From assembly GCA_021432635.1 (NCBI GenBank), contig MU270049.1, forward strand, positions 560,347 to 624,346: a stretch of 64,000 bases of DNA, written 5' to 3'. The position numbers were made by a program, and so were the translations under genes. The notes under the pieces are model-generated. The model was not told where the DNA came from. It did no database searches and saw nothing but the letters and a program-made list of their open reading frames with translations. Shown here piece by piece: positions 1-10,566 of the stretch. The DNA comes from Thozetella sp. PMI_491. Lineage: Eukaryota; Ascomycota; Sordariomycetes; Chaetosphaeriales; Chaetosphaeriaceae. Within the stretch, counting starts at the first letter, position 1. Every line of letters starts with the position of its first letter.

Positions 1-2
1 CC

Positions 3-152
3 CTGGGGGCTGGCATCCTTGACGTCGATGAAGCAGTTACAGCCCCCCTGATCTGGGCCAGCTCGACGGCCTTTGCCCTTCTCTACTCGCTGGTTCCCCT
101 CTTCTTATCCACAGCCCAAGGCCTCAACCAACACCAGATAGGCAAGGCATAA
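3..152 (+). CDS. C-terminal fragment of a membrane protein, possibly an MFS transporter
   Basis: An open frame enters from the left edge and ends at a TAA (150-152), giving 49 residues. The middle is strongly hydrophobic (STAFALLYSLVPLFLS) and is followed by a short polar end containing GLNQHQIG. The pattern of a small-residue-rich helix followed by a G-[FL]-N turn recalls the middle of fungal MFS drug transporters, but the piece is too short for a firm assignment. The frame could also be an exon whose splice site I cannot see, or a truncated copy. Family is inference; only the open frame and the hydrophobic helix are seen. Confidence 0.3.
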   Translation: MGAGILDVDEAVTAPLIWASSTAFALLYSLVPLFLSTAQGLNQHQIGKA

Positions 153-910
153 ATCCATTCCCCCCACACGCCGCCGGGGCGACGAAGATCCAGTCGAAGG
201 CTCTAGTGCGGCCCTTTTGCACAAGTCGTGCGTATGCTGTTGGCATCCACGGCGACTGGCTCTCCGAACCCAGGCATTCGTCCCGTACTCCCTTCCGGGT
301 TGTGGCCAGCCGCTCCCTGGTTCTCACCTGCCCGGGAGCAGCCTTCAGTTCTCGTACCGCCGATGTGTCAAGATGCCGGGCTGCCTGCTATTGCCATTCT
401 ATGGTAGCGATTTGCTGATCGCTCAAACGGCTCTTCCTTGCTTGCCGTGGGAATTGACCTAAAGATATATCGGGTAAATCAGTTAGGGTGGGTGGGAAGG
501 GGGCCAGAGTCTGGAGAGCATGACAGAACATTTCGGTTCATGTTTTGTTGCTCGTTCTTTGTTTTTCGAAGCCCAGCCAACCATGATCGCCGGAGACTGG
601 GGGTTTCGTTTGGGACCAAGCAGAAGCTAGGACGAGGGCTGGACAGCACATCGGACGGGATCTGTGCAGGCCCTCGCTATCCGAGCCCTCGTATTTAGTC
701 AAGCTAGCTCCCTTCTTGGGAGCTTTGATCGGCCGCCGTCCCTCGTGCTAGATGTAACCGTTGCGCCGTGCCCACTCCGGAGGTGGCCGCATACGCCCTC
801 ACCTAGCTCCTCCTCCTCCTCCTCCTCCTCCTCCTCCTCTTTGCGCTTCACCTAAGCTTTGGTGTCTTGATAGTTTGTCCCGCCCACCTCGGGCTGGTCA
901 GCTTGTCGTA
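153..910. other. Intergenic region with a CTC microsatellite
   Basis: No supported gene lies here. The only clear structure is a pure CTC run (807-840), about 70 bases before the ATG of the RGS gene, so it probably sits in that gene's leader or core promoter. Pyrimidine-rich tracts are common just upstream of fungal transcription starts. Confidence 0.5.
807..840 (+). repeat. (CTC)n microsatellite
   Basis: Eleven uninterrupted CTC triplets are visible directly, with a matching edge on either side. It lies outside coding sequence, upstream of the RGS-domain gene, and its length may vary between strains. Confidence 0.9.
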
Positions 911-2375
911 ATGTCGGACTTCGAGACTGCCCATCAGCTGGAGAAGGCGAAGGTCTACAAGGGCCTAATACCACCTAAGCTCGCCTTCGAAGAGGTCATG
1001 AAGAATAGGACACTCCCTGTCGGTGATCCTGCCCGGCCCTTCTCAAGGCAATAGGACTGACAATCGTATTAGCCATGCTCATTAAATGACTTTATGGACT
1101 ATCTCTACTACATCGAGCACAATGCCGAGTCACTCCAGTTCTTCCTGTGGTACTGTGACTATATTCAGAGATGGAGCCAACTACTACCACGACAGAAAGC
1201 CCTGTCGCCGGTGTGGGACCCGGAGAAGGCGAAGGAGCCTCGGTCACGGTTCGTCACCTACAGCCACAAGAGGGCGAGAAGCGAAAAGATGAACAAGATC
1301 CTGTCGATCATGGACATGGACTTGAAGAAGGATGGAGCAGAGGACGATAAGGAGAGACAGAGCACACAGTCTGCGCCAGCTACCATGTCAAGGAACTTTT
1401 CAAGGCCACGGAATGCATCCACCTCTAGCATTTCGACCATGACGACGGTTAGGAGCCCTACTGAGTCTAGCCCGGACTGGCAACCATGTAAGAAGAGCCC
1501 CATCCTCTCGGCCATGTTGGCCGGCACTGACGTGCGTCTTAGTCACAATACAACCGAGCAGAGACGAGATGACCAAGATTGTTCGGCAATACATCGCAGA
1601 GGGCGCGCCGAGGCAGCTCAACCTGGCCCCCAAGGACCGGGAGTACTGTCTCCAGGCAACCCAGCATACCACCCACCCATCCGCCCTCCTCCCAGCCTTC
1701 GTCGTTGCAGACGCGAACCTCAGGGGCCAGTCACACCCCAACTTCATCCGGTGGAGCATGGCCAATGTGAACCGAGCGCGCATGCTGTTCCTCCAGAGCA
1801 TTGGCGTGCTCTTGATTCTTCTCGGCGTCGGCCTCGACGTTTTCTTTATCCTGTCTGGCCTGAGCCACTACCTCCGCATCATCTGCCTCCTCCTCTGGTG
1901 GCCTGGCATCACGGTCCTCGCCGCGGCCCTCAAGGGCCTGTGTCTCCTGCTCCACTTCCACAACCTCCGGCACGCAAGGCCATGGGAGCAGTCTAGCGGC
2001 CAAGGCAGTCAAGACGCAAAGTCGGTCGAGACCGACAGCGATGGTTCCGAGAAGGATGCCGCCGCGCATACTCCGCATAAGCACGACGGCAAAGACACCA
2101 CTGGCGGCCATGTAAATGCAGTAGACCCACTCCGCAAGCCGTCTTTGCAGACCTTCGGCCCCAGCAATGACTTCAGCAAGGAGCCGTGGGTCGCCATGTA
2201 CATGAACAAGTCCTTCCTCGAGAAGGTGTTTGAGCCGACAGTGCTAGTGCAAAATAGCAGCCTACAGCTGCTCCAGGACCGTAGCGTCTTCTTCGCCGTT
2301 CTGTGGGGCGGGCTCGGCGCGTCGGTGCTGACGGTGGGAAGTTTATTCGTCCCTAGCGGGAACCTGTTCTTATAA
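911..2375 (+). CDS. RGS-domain membrane protein (Rgs/Rax1-like)
   Basis: Three exons (911-1018, 1073-1487, 1543-2375) join in frame to 451 residues. The first splice gives TLPPCSLNDFMDYLYYIEH and the second WQPFTIQPSRDEMTKIVRQY, both typical of fungal regulator-of-G-protein-signalling (RGS) domains; the first donor is the weak GTCGGT. The RGS fold spans roughly residues 35-245 with a long Ser/Thr-rich insert. Hydrophobic segments follow near residues 256-276 and 286-310, with another close to the C-terminus (about 425-448), so the protein should be membrane-bound. RGS proteins speed GTP hydrolysis by G-alpha subunits; the membrane-anchored fungal types also include Rax1, which marks cell poles. 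The choice between these two roles is not settled by the sequence. Confidence 0.85.
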
Positions 2376-3122
2376 CGGTGCTCGACTAGTCTTCTCTTCT
2401 TCCATCAACAGACGGAACGACATGGAGGCCCTGGGCGCCGGCTTTCCATGGCTATATATATCCGCCGTCTGGTTTTTCAAGGGGCTCTAACGCAGTTGCT
2501 ATAGCTAGATTCTTCCGCGTTGACGGATGGCTATGGGAGCATAAAGCCGAAGTCAACGGAGCGAGGTGATGGTCTTAGCGCATACTCATGATAGCAACTG
2601 CTTGTTCCGATCAAGAGCCTTCATTGTCGCAATACTCTTCCTGCGACGTTGTTTTCAATACACAGAGTACCATCTTCAACCGATCTTTCGTCTTGTAGTA
2701 GCCAAACTAGGAGAATTGCGGACTCGGCTTAGCAGTAGATGTGCTTGGCATCCTGTCACGCTTCAGTCTATTATATCTTTGGAGCACTGGGCGTGCCCCA
2801 CAGGCATTAGGACAGACGATTTGGCAAGGGGCCCGAGGGGAAAGCATGACATTCGACCATTGGGCTTTACAGCTGCTCCGCGCCGTCCCAGAGATTAAGT
2901 AGTCTTGTACACAGAGCATCTATATACACCGGAACATGCCTTACATGTCTAGTCCATTATCCTTTTTTTTCCCGTATCGTGAGAGGAGCATCATGCATGT
3001 ACCGGAACGCCCTGGGTTCTTGGTATATATGTAAAATATGGTGTTACACGGGTCTACTCAGAACGACAGGCCTTTTGCCTGCCGATCTAGAACCCTCTGG
3101 TGGCTGAATTTTCGCGGTGGGC
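2376..3122. other. Convergent intergenic region
   Basis: This is the shared 3' side of the RGS gene and the GrpE gene. I see an AT-rich TATATATA stretch near 2452-2460 and a T-run near 2962-2969, but no gene. Confidence 0.5.
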
Positions 3123-3915
3123 TTATTTGTTCTTGACGACGCCAACCTTGGCGGCGCGCAGGACGCGCCCGTTGAGCTTGAAGCCCTTCTGCTGCGTGTG
3201 GAACACGGTGTTCTCTTCTTTGTCGGCCATAGGCGTCATAAAGGTCGCCTCGTGCTCGTTGGGGTTGAACTTCTCGCCGTTCGGGTCGAAGCGCTCTAGG
3301 CCGTGCTTCTGCAGCGTCTGCAGCAGAATGTTCTCGGTCATCTTGAGACCCTCGTACAGGCTGACAAGGTCCTGGTGGAACTCGTTGGCCACCTCCTTGA
3401 CGTCGGTGACCTTGGTCGCAGGGACGGTGGCCAAAGCACGGTCCAGGTTGTCGACGCTGTCGACCAGATCCTTGGCGAACTTCTGGATCGCAAAGTCACG
3501 CGCCTGTTTCATGTCGCGGGTCGTCCGGTCCTGCAGGTTGCGGAAGTCGGCGACGGAGCGTAGGTACTTGTCCTATAGAGGGTATTCGGGTTAGCTTCGC
3601 TTCGCGACACCCCAAATGATTGTGCTGTTTGTGAGGCCCCACCTTCCAGTCTCGGACCTCAGCATCCTTTGCCTCGAGCTGCTTCTTGAGAGCATCCTCG
3701 GGGCTCTCTTTTGCCTTGTCCCCTTCTGCCGCAGCGTCCTTGGCGGGCTCCGACTCGGAGCTGTACCATCTGGCAGTGCGAAGGGGCGCGGCGCGGGAGG
3801 CAGCCGCTACGGGCAGCACTGGGCGGAATTGGGGTCGTAATGAGGAGCGCTGCGCGGCGGATCTGAGGGATGAGCCCAGGGCTCTAGAAGGGCCGGAAAG
3901 CGCTTGTCGGAACAT
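3123..3915 (-). CDS. MGE1: Mitochondrial GrpE nucleotide-exchange factor
   Basis: Two exons (3915-3643 and 3572-3123, 70-base intron) give 240 residues. GrpE/Mge1 releases ADP from mitochondrial Hsp70 during protein import and folding in the matrix. The N-terminus is rich in Arg, Ser and Ala with no acids (MFRQALSGPSRALGSSLR), as expected for a matrix presequence. A charged coiled coil follows (DALKKQLEAKDAEVRDWK, then DKYLRSVADFRNLQDRT across the splice). The C-terminal beta domain carries FDPNGEKFNPNEHEATF and ends GRVLRAAKVGVVKNK, the hallmark GrpE end. The start was chosen at 3915 because the targeting sequence begins there; an upstream in-frame ATG would add a Pro-rich leader. Confidence 0.95.
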
Positions 3916-4450
3916 GTTGGCGTTGGCTGGTGGGAGTTGGGTGGAAAGTGTCGCGTGCAAGAGGTGTCTGGGTATGATGCATCTCTCTTGAGGAAAATTT
4001 TGGCCGACGAGAAAGCTCGGGAAGGAGTTGGGGCGTTGATTGGCTGCATGCTTTGCTGGGGTGCTTGGCGGCCCAGCTGCAGGTGGGCCCACATTTAAGT
4101 TACTTGCATGCGTCGCTCTCTAGCATGTTCTAAACAACTCTAACTCCAAGGAACTACTACCTTAACCAAGCTAGCCTAGGTAAGATAGGTACTTACCGTA
4201 CATACCTATCCCGACAAAACGAATGCGACACGAAACAATACGGAAATGCATACTCGACGCGTGCTGTCAGTTTAATCCCGTTCACGGGCAGCAAGCTTTC
4301 GAAGCAAAAATTATTGACTAGCTTCAGTATGCGGGCTTGTTTTCTCTCTTATTCGCCGTAAAATACTAAGAAACCACCCTTGGAGCCATCGTCTCCAATC
4401 TTGTTGAGCTGGCGGCTTCGAACGGCCTTGCTGAGCTGACCTTACTTCCA
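3916..4450. other. Intergenic region with TAGGTA/TACCTA hairpin
   Basis: No gene is supported. A perfect 8-base inverted repeat, GATAGGTA (4184-4191) and TACCTATC (4203-4210), sits in a stretch dense in CTAGG/TAGGT words (4171-4210). Confidence 0.5.
4184..4210. repeat. Inverted repeat GATAGGTA/TACCTATC
   Basis: The two 8-base arms are exact reverse complements around an 11-base loop. A closely related hairpin with arms AGTAGGTA/TACCTACT lies at 49063-49083. Function is unknown. Confidence 0.7.
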
Positions 4451-5760
4451 TTAAGCACTGGTGTCGACCACATACCGCCCAACCACCTCAGAGCGGTCGA
4501 GCTCAGCGAGCAGCTCGCTCAGCTTGCTCAGGCCTACGACTTTATAAGGAATTTGGATGAGGCCGCGGCGGAAGAAATCGATGGCCTCGTCCGTGTCTTC
4601 CAGGTTACCTACCAGCGTCCCTTTAATGGTAATATCTCTCGCGACTACGATATCATCAGCCATTTAATCGACGTTTCGGACGCACAGCTGCTCCCAAGAG
4701 GCCACAGAAGGGAACACGGAAGGCGGGAAGTACTTACTAGTGTCCCAAATCTGCGCTTTGATATATCCATCCGCCGGGATGCCCACGATCATGACGGTAC
4801 CGAGGGCCCGCACGAACTCGGAGGCATGGGCGAAAGGTTCCTCCTCGCTCGACACAATTATAGCGGCGTGCGCGCCCTGGCCGTCGTGAGTGGCCTTCTT
4901 GAGGCCCTCGACCACGCTCTTGGAAGTTGCGAAGTCAATGTACGTCTCCGCGCCGAGCTCCTTGCAGACACGGCCCTTCTCCTCGCCGATATCGACTGCG
5001 ATAGGGATGAAGCCCATCGCCTTAGCATACTGCACTCCCAGAGTGCCAAGACCCCCACCGGCTCCAATTATGGCTACATGGACCTCCGCGTTAGCGCTGC
5101 CCAAAAAAATTAAGGGGCAAAGTAAACATGACAGAAAAAGGCAGAACCTACCGACGTATTGTCCTGGCCGGGCGCCGCAATACTTCAAGCCCCTGTACAC
5201 CGTAACCCCGGCGCACATGATGGGCGCCGCGGCAGCAAGGTCGACTCCCTTGGGGATTTTGTTAGTAGCCACCGCCTTGACGATGGCGTATTGCTGGAAC
5301 GACCCATCGACCGTGTAGCCGGACAACCGGGCCTTGGTGCATAGCTCCTCGTGCGCCTGCTTGCAGAGATCACACTTGGTGCACACACCATTGATCCACT
5401 TGACGCCGGCATAATCACCCAGCATGAACTCGTCATCCGAGACAAGCTCCCCCTTGGCCACCACCACGCCAGCGCCCTCGTGGCCACCGACTAGGGGAAG
5501 ATGGTCCGGCGGCATCGGCCAGTCGCCCTTCATGGCATGCACATCGGAGTGGCAGACCCCAGAGTACTTGACATTAATAAGCAGCTCGTCTGGACCCGGC
5601 GTGGCCACTGGGATTTTCTTATACTCAGGGTCTCAGGATGCCGTCAGCGGACTACAGGAAGGCTTGGCTGGCAGACTTGACGAGAAGATGAGAACGTACT
5701 ACTGCCAAATTTGGTCAAGACCTGAGCATACTGCTCCTTCGGGATGGTGAATTCGGGCAT
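4451..5760 (-). CDS. Zinc-dependent alcohol dehydrogenase (medium-chain, Adh1-like)
   Basis: Four exons (5760-5700, 5631-5152, 5073-4738, 4644-4451) join to 356 residues, close to yeast Adh1. It should interconvert alcohols and aldehydes with NAD(H) in the cytosol. Visible ligands are catalytic Cys47 (GVCHSDVH), His71-Glu72 (GGHEG) and Cys160 ([11 protein letters not shown]), and structural-zinc Cys104, 107, 110 and 118 ([15 protein letters not shown]). The coenzyme loop reads [11 protein letters not shown] once intron 2 is removed. Intron 2 (5151-5074) is 78 bases with no stop in frame, so retention would insert 26 residues before the Gly-rich loop. The last intron ends TCGTAG and restores [15 protein letters not shown] minus-strand TATAAA lies 106 bases before the ATG. 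The physiological substrate cannot be read from sequence. Confidence 0.93.
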
Positions 5761-5865
5761 GTCTGCTGTGGCTATTTCCTGCTTCGGCAGCTGTTCCTCG
5801 ATGGCAATAATGAAAATGTAGAGGAGTGCGCCTTACAGTAAGGAAGGAATACAGAGCCAGTGTAC

Positions 5866-5871
5866 TTTATA
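5866..5871 (-). promoter_or_regulatory. TATA box of the alcohol dehydrogenase gene
   Basis: TATAAA on the minus strand lies 106 bases upstream of the ATG at 5760. Strongly expressed dehydrogenase genes often keep a TATA box, but transcription start was not observed. Confidence 0.4.
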
Positions 5872-6948
5872 GAGTATCGCGAGAGCAGCATAGGCGTCGG
5901 AACATCTCGCGAGCTTCTGTCCACGTCATGTCACAAGCTAGTGATGTTGAACGATGTGTCATTACATGCATTGCTAAGCTACTATCCACTTTCTAGCATC
6001 GTTGGCCTCGGTCTTCATGCCATTCTCACAGCAAATGACTTCATATATCAGTGCCAAGCCCTCGCCAACGGCGGCATAGCAGTTTCATTATCATGGTCGG
6101 GCGGACCACTGCAACTTAAGCGTCTGCGGGGAGCACGGTAATTCTCGTCCGAGGCCCCTGCTCTGTTTCCACGATCGCTTTTTTGGCGGAAATCTGCCTT
6201 GGTTGACGGTAACCTCTTGATAGTCGAGGACACCCTGCAAATCTCGTACATGCGCGGCTTATTAAGGCCATAGGCCGTCTAGAAGAGAGGTATTGGCCAT
6301 GAGGGTGACCAGTTACCCCTCCATTGGCGGCTCGATGAGCTTGGGCAGCTCTGAGCTTTCAAAAGTCCCAGTATCTGAGTGTGCTAAGGCGGAAATTGCA
6401 ACCTTAGTCATCGCGAATAGACTGCCTAGGTTCGCAATATAATTTCCCAATCGGGCCCCTTGCGCGCTTCACCATGTTCTCTATAATCGAGACCAGGGTC
6501 GCCCGCAGGGATGAGGACGTTTCCGCCATGCCGCTCTTCAATAATTGCCCCGGGAGCCCACCCCTATTCGCTCTTCCTCAGGCTTTTTCGGCAGCCATCG
6601 ATCCGAGCACTTGGGGTGAAAACGCGAAGCGATGGGCTCTCTGTGCGGAAGGATAACTGAGGCTTGAAGGAGCGACGCCGGCGGCGGAAAGGGGGCTCGC
6701 GAATTGCCAATCGTTTTTGGAATTGTTGCGTCATCGCCACCGTGGCGACAAGGGACGTTCGGTAGACGACGAGGAGTACGGGATTTGAAGTGCTGGAAGC
6801 CGTAGAGATAGAACCTTGACCTATAAAATGCTCGCCCGTCTTCAGTTTTCAAACTTGCCACCGGCCGTGAGTTCTTGCGACAGCGCAGCTCAGGAACCCA
6901 CTCGCCAATCTCCAGCGCACCCTCCCCAGACCGTTTGGCGAAAGAAAT
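5872..6948. other. Divergent intergenic region
   Basis: This region separates the divergent alcohol dehydrogenase and ABM-like genes. Small frames occur on both strands but none has the composition or length of a gene, and no repeat is obvious. Confidence 0.4.
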
Positions 6949-7679
6949 ATGGCTGCCACAGCTGAGACCATCTTCCTTCGCGTGAAACCAGCTGTCCGTC
7001 CAGAGGACCCCTCGAGCGAGGCTGGCAGGGCCTTCCTCGCGGCCCTCAGCCGTGCTGCGCCCGCCTTCAGTTCCACCATCTGGGGCCGCAGCGTCGACAA
7101 GGCTGATATCATCGGAATTGGCGTTGGTAAGCCGCTCCCACTCGTAATTCGTAGTCAGCATGAAAGTTTCCCCTGAAGAACTGACAGTCTGCCCCGTCTC
7201 CGTCAGAGCTTGGCCCTTCCGGTGCCCACTTCCCCCTCGAAGCGCTCGCTCCCTTCCAGGCCGCTGTGCCGCGAACCCTTATGCTCTCCGTCAACGCCAC
7301 CGATCTCGTATTCAACCCTGTTACGGAGATCGCCATTCTTCCTCTCCGCGAGACCCTTACCGCCAAGGAGGTCACCAACGCCGAGGCCGACGGCAAGACC
7401 TTCGGCAGTGCGCTCCTCGCCGCCCCGGCGCCTCCAGCCTACTCCGGCAAGATGGCCCTGGCCTACCAAAGTGCCTTCGCTGCGCCTAGCCCGCGCAATC
7501 GACTCGTCATGCTCATCGGCTGGCGCGAGGTACAGAATCATCTAGATGCAAGCGAAACCGATGTGTTCCAGGAGCGCCTTGCGCCCATTATGAAGAAAAT
7601 CGGGGGCGACCTAGATGTAACCCATTTCCGCTTTGTCGCGGTTGAGACGGGAGTAAGAGATGGGGATGAACAGGCATGA
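6949..7679 (+). CDS. Small ABM/Dabb-like protein, function unknown
   Basis: Two exons (6949-7126 and 7207-7679) give 216 residues; the junction reads IIGIGVELGPSGAHFPLEA. The second half contains a long Ala/Pro-rich hydrophobic stretch and then NRLVMLIGWREVQNHLDA, a beta-strand/helix pattern like that ending ferredoxin-fold antibiotic-biosynthesis-monooxygenase (ABM) or stress A/B-barrel proteins, followed by a His-Phe-Arg-Phe strand (VTHFRFVAVE). No signal peptide or membrane helix is evident. It converges on the Zn2Cys6 factor with only 149 bases between stops. The gene model is good, the fold suggestion is weak, and no substrate can be named. Confidence 0.75.
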
Positions 7680-7828
7680 CATGCGGCAGGTCGGAGGCAC
7701 GATGGCAGCATGGGCAGCGCGTTGGCGTACTTCAGTATGGTCAACGAATTCAAGCATGTTTCGGACAGCTGCGGAATCATCGTGCTCTGACCCTTTCTTA
7801 ATGCTCTTTGTGCGACTATGATAAGTCC

Positions 7829-9518
7829 CTAGGCACTCGTTACCTCCTGCTGCAGCTGAGCCAGAACTGCCTCTCCCGGAGGGGACGTGAGGAAGGCAAG
7901 CTTTTCCAAAACGCCCAGCGAAAGCTCCCAGCTGGGGAGGGTTCGAGAGGATATCCACGCCGCCATGATGTCTTCCCACCAGCGCTTCAACGCCTGCAGC
8001 TCCACCATGGTCGGGTTCTCGCTGCCGCGGTAGCCCTCACCCGACGCTGAAGGCGACTCTAAAAGGCCGATCAGGGCTAGCGCATAGCATGCCCCAGATA
8101 GCACCCACTCTCGCTCCTGAGGGTCTTGATGGCCTATCTGCAGTTCATGATTTACCCTGATGCTTTGGATTGCGCCAATAAGCCATTTTACGCACGCTGC
8201 GTCACCAGGTGACCTGGCCCCCGGGCTCAGGAGACAATCTCCACGGACGAAGAACTCGAACACAAAGTGCGACAGCAAGTAAGCAACGCTCGCCCATGTC
8301 CAGCTACGCGGGGGTGCAAATGGGCTATTAGTGTGTCGCCATGCCGGGGGCAGGGCGTCTGGGTCATGGCAAGGTTTCTTGGCCGCTTCGACGAGGCTGA
8401 GACATCTGGTAGTACAACTCATTTAGTTTTTAGTACGCGTTGAGAGGAATTGTGGATGGTCTAACATGAGCCCGATCTTGAGAAGGGCGTAACCGGCCTG
8501 GTAGAGCTCCTGGTTATTCTGTCGGATGGTTTCAAGCAAGGTCATCAAACCCCTGAGGTGGGTCTCAGCAGCCTGGTGGTCACGGTTCAGGCTCTAGGAG
8601 GCGTTATCACTTGAGTAAGCTACGGGTGTGCACGCTCACTGTCAATTTGCGTGTCTAGAGGGTTCACTCACCTCCATGGATATGAGGAAGAAGATAACGA
8701 TGAATGACCAATCACCAGGGTGGTCTGGTCTCTCGTGCACTTGCTGCATTACCAGCCGGATGATTTCGGCCTTGTGGTGAAGATATGCTGGTGCGAAAGA
8801 CCAGTCACATGAGCCCGTCAAGCCGTAGTTGTGCTTAGCTGCCATGAGCATGACGCTCCGTTTATAGGCTGGATTATGCGTGGAATCTATAGAAGTGAGG
8901 ACACTGGGGAGCGGCACCGTAAGCCTTCAGGCCCCTCATAGGCACAGCATTCTGCTGGGTCAAGCACGTACCTCTCGGGTATGTTCGAGTTTGGGAAAAC
9001 CATGCTGCGCAACTCATTGCGATACGATGCGACTTGAAGGAGATCAACCCGGGCACGCGATGCATTTGATCCTGGGCGGGCAGGGGAGAGTTAGCTTAAA
9101 CTTACAGTGGTGGAGAAGCTCATATGAGTTATATGGCATGTCGACCTCTAGGCTGTCAAAGGGGTCGGCCGCGGCGCCAGACATGGGATTCGACGTCGAT
9201 GCCATCACCACAGGTCCGGCGGTGCTCGAAGAGGGCTGGCCTTCGTCCACAGCCGACCCCTCGGGGCGATCATAGACGCATGAGTCGCCGCGGACCAAGC
9301 AGTTAGAACTTGAAAGGTTAATAGCTGACCAGAAATGATCGTTTGAAGCAAGCGGGTGCCTGTTCTTACCATATGGGATGCTGCTCATCGCAGCGCACAC
9401 GACGTCGTTTGCATGGTTGGCAACCGTTGCGGCTTTTCTTATGTTCTCGCCGCGTGCGTCGTGGCGGCTCGGAGGGTGGATAGTACGGTGGGTAAGGCGG
9501 CCAACCTCCTGCACTCAT
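7829..9518 (-). CDS. Zn2Cys6 fungal transcription factor
   Basis: Six exons (9518-9370, 9308-9106, 9032-8972, 8903-8672, 8593-8466, 8405-7829) give 449 residues. The zinc cluster is complete only after splicing intron 1: CQPCKRRRVRCDEQHPIC then SNCLVRGDSC, the C-X2-C-X6-C spacing of GAL4-type DNA-binding domains, near residues 33-60. It is preceded by a basic stretch (RRTRREHKKSRNG). The remaining sequence is helical and includes a LLHHFASYRNELRSM segment, like the fungal transcription-factor regulatory domain; homologues act as nuclear dimers on CGG-containing sites. Five introns of 60 to 80 bases are assigned by frame and splice signals; intron 5 is the least certain. Its targets are unknown. 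The neighbouring ABM-like gene is a candidate by proximity only. Confidence 0.88.
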
Positions 9519-10566
9519 CGTATATGACGGAGCTAGCTGGAAAGTGCTACAGATTGACTAAGGGAAGGCTGCAGGGAAATTCGGAGGTATCAGGTCTTGG
9601 GCACGCGATATACACCTCAACTCGGACGACGATGCATAGTTAGGCGAAGACTTGACTATGATGTACTGTAGATTCTAGATTACGCAACGCAGGGCGCCTA
9701 TGATACTTATACTCGTCGCAGGATGAAGACGGTAGAAATGGACGGGGGTGGCAGAAGTATAGGAGAGAGGGAGGGCAAGGCTTGGACCTAGGGGGACGGG
9801 AGAGAGAGGACTTCCGAGCTCCGAGGGGTTCTGCGATGACGTCGGCTGAGTAGCCTGTACACGCGAGGCTTCTATTTCAGCCGCCAGATTCCACGTCTTT
9901 GGCTGGTAAAAACGGCAGCAATGCCTAGAGGGCAAACTATGGAATTGACACACTTGGGCGGTGCTTTGGAGACCTCGGACACGAGTAAGCGGTGGAATTT
10001 CGTATCTGCTAAGGATTGCGCCGTAATGCTCAGAGTCGGCCAAATAAAAAAAAGGCCAGGAAGAGGGAAAAAGTTTGCGAATGAACTATCTCGTTCCGAA
10101 AAGCATCCCGTATTGCCAGGTCAGGTTATCAAGCCAAGGCATTCTCTACCTACTTGCTGCCTGTGCATTATTGTTCCTTCCCATTCACATCCTAGAGAGG
10201 GGAGGGAAGTGCGACCAGGCCAGGACAAGGTGCTAGAGCCAAGTAAGCCAAGCTGGGCCTAGCTGAACCAAGTTGGGGCCAGGACCCTGGCTTGCTTGCC
10301 TAAGTCTTGAGTTGCCCCCAGCCCAGCCGCGTGAAAAACGGTAGCCCAAGTCCAGCCGCCACAGCCCAAGCCTCCTTAAGCGCACGCGCTAAACCGCGCC
10401 TATCGCGTTTGTCAATGCTCCCTAAGCGCAGGATTCCGAAGAGCTGCCGCCCGCGCAAAGGCCAAAAATCCTCCTCGGCTTTCTGCAGACGGCGGTCTTC
10501 GCCATTCCACGCCTTCCTTGAATCCCCACACGCACCCGACGGACCCTAGAGGAGCGCGCCGGCAGG
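9519..10566. other. Divergent intergenic region
   Basis: It separates the transcription-factor gene from RPB3. I see only short frames and low-complexity AGCC/CCAAG words around 10200-10380. Confidence 0.4.
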
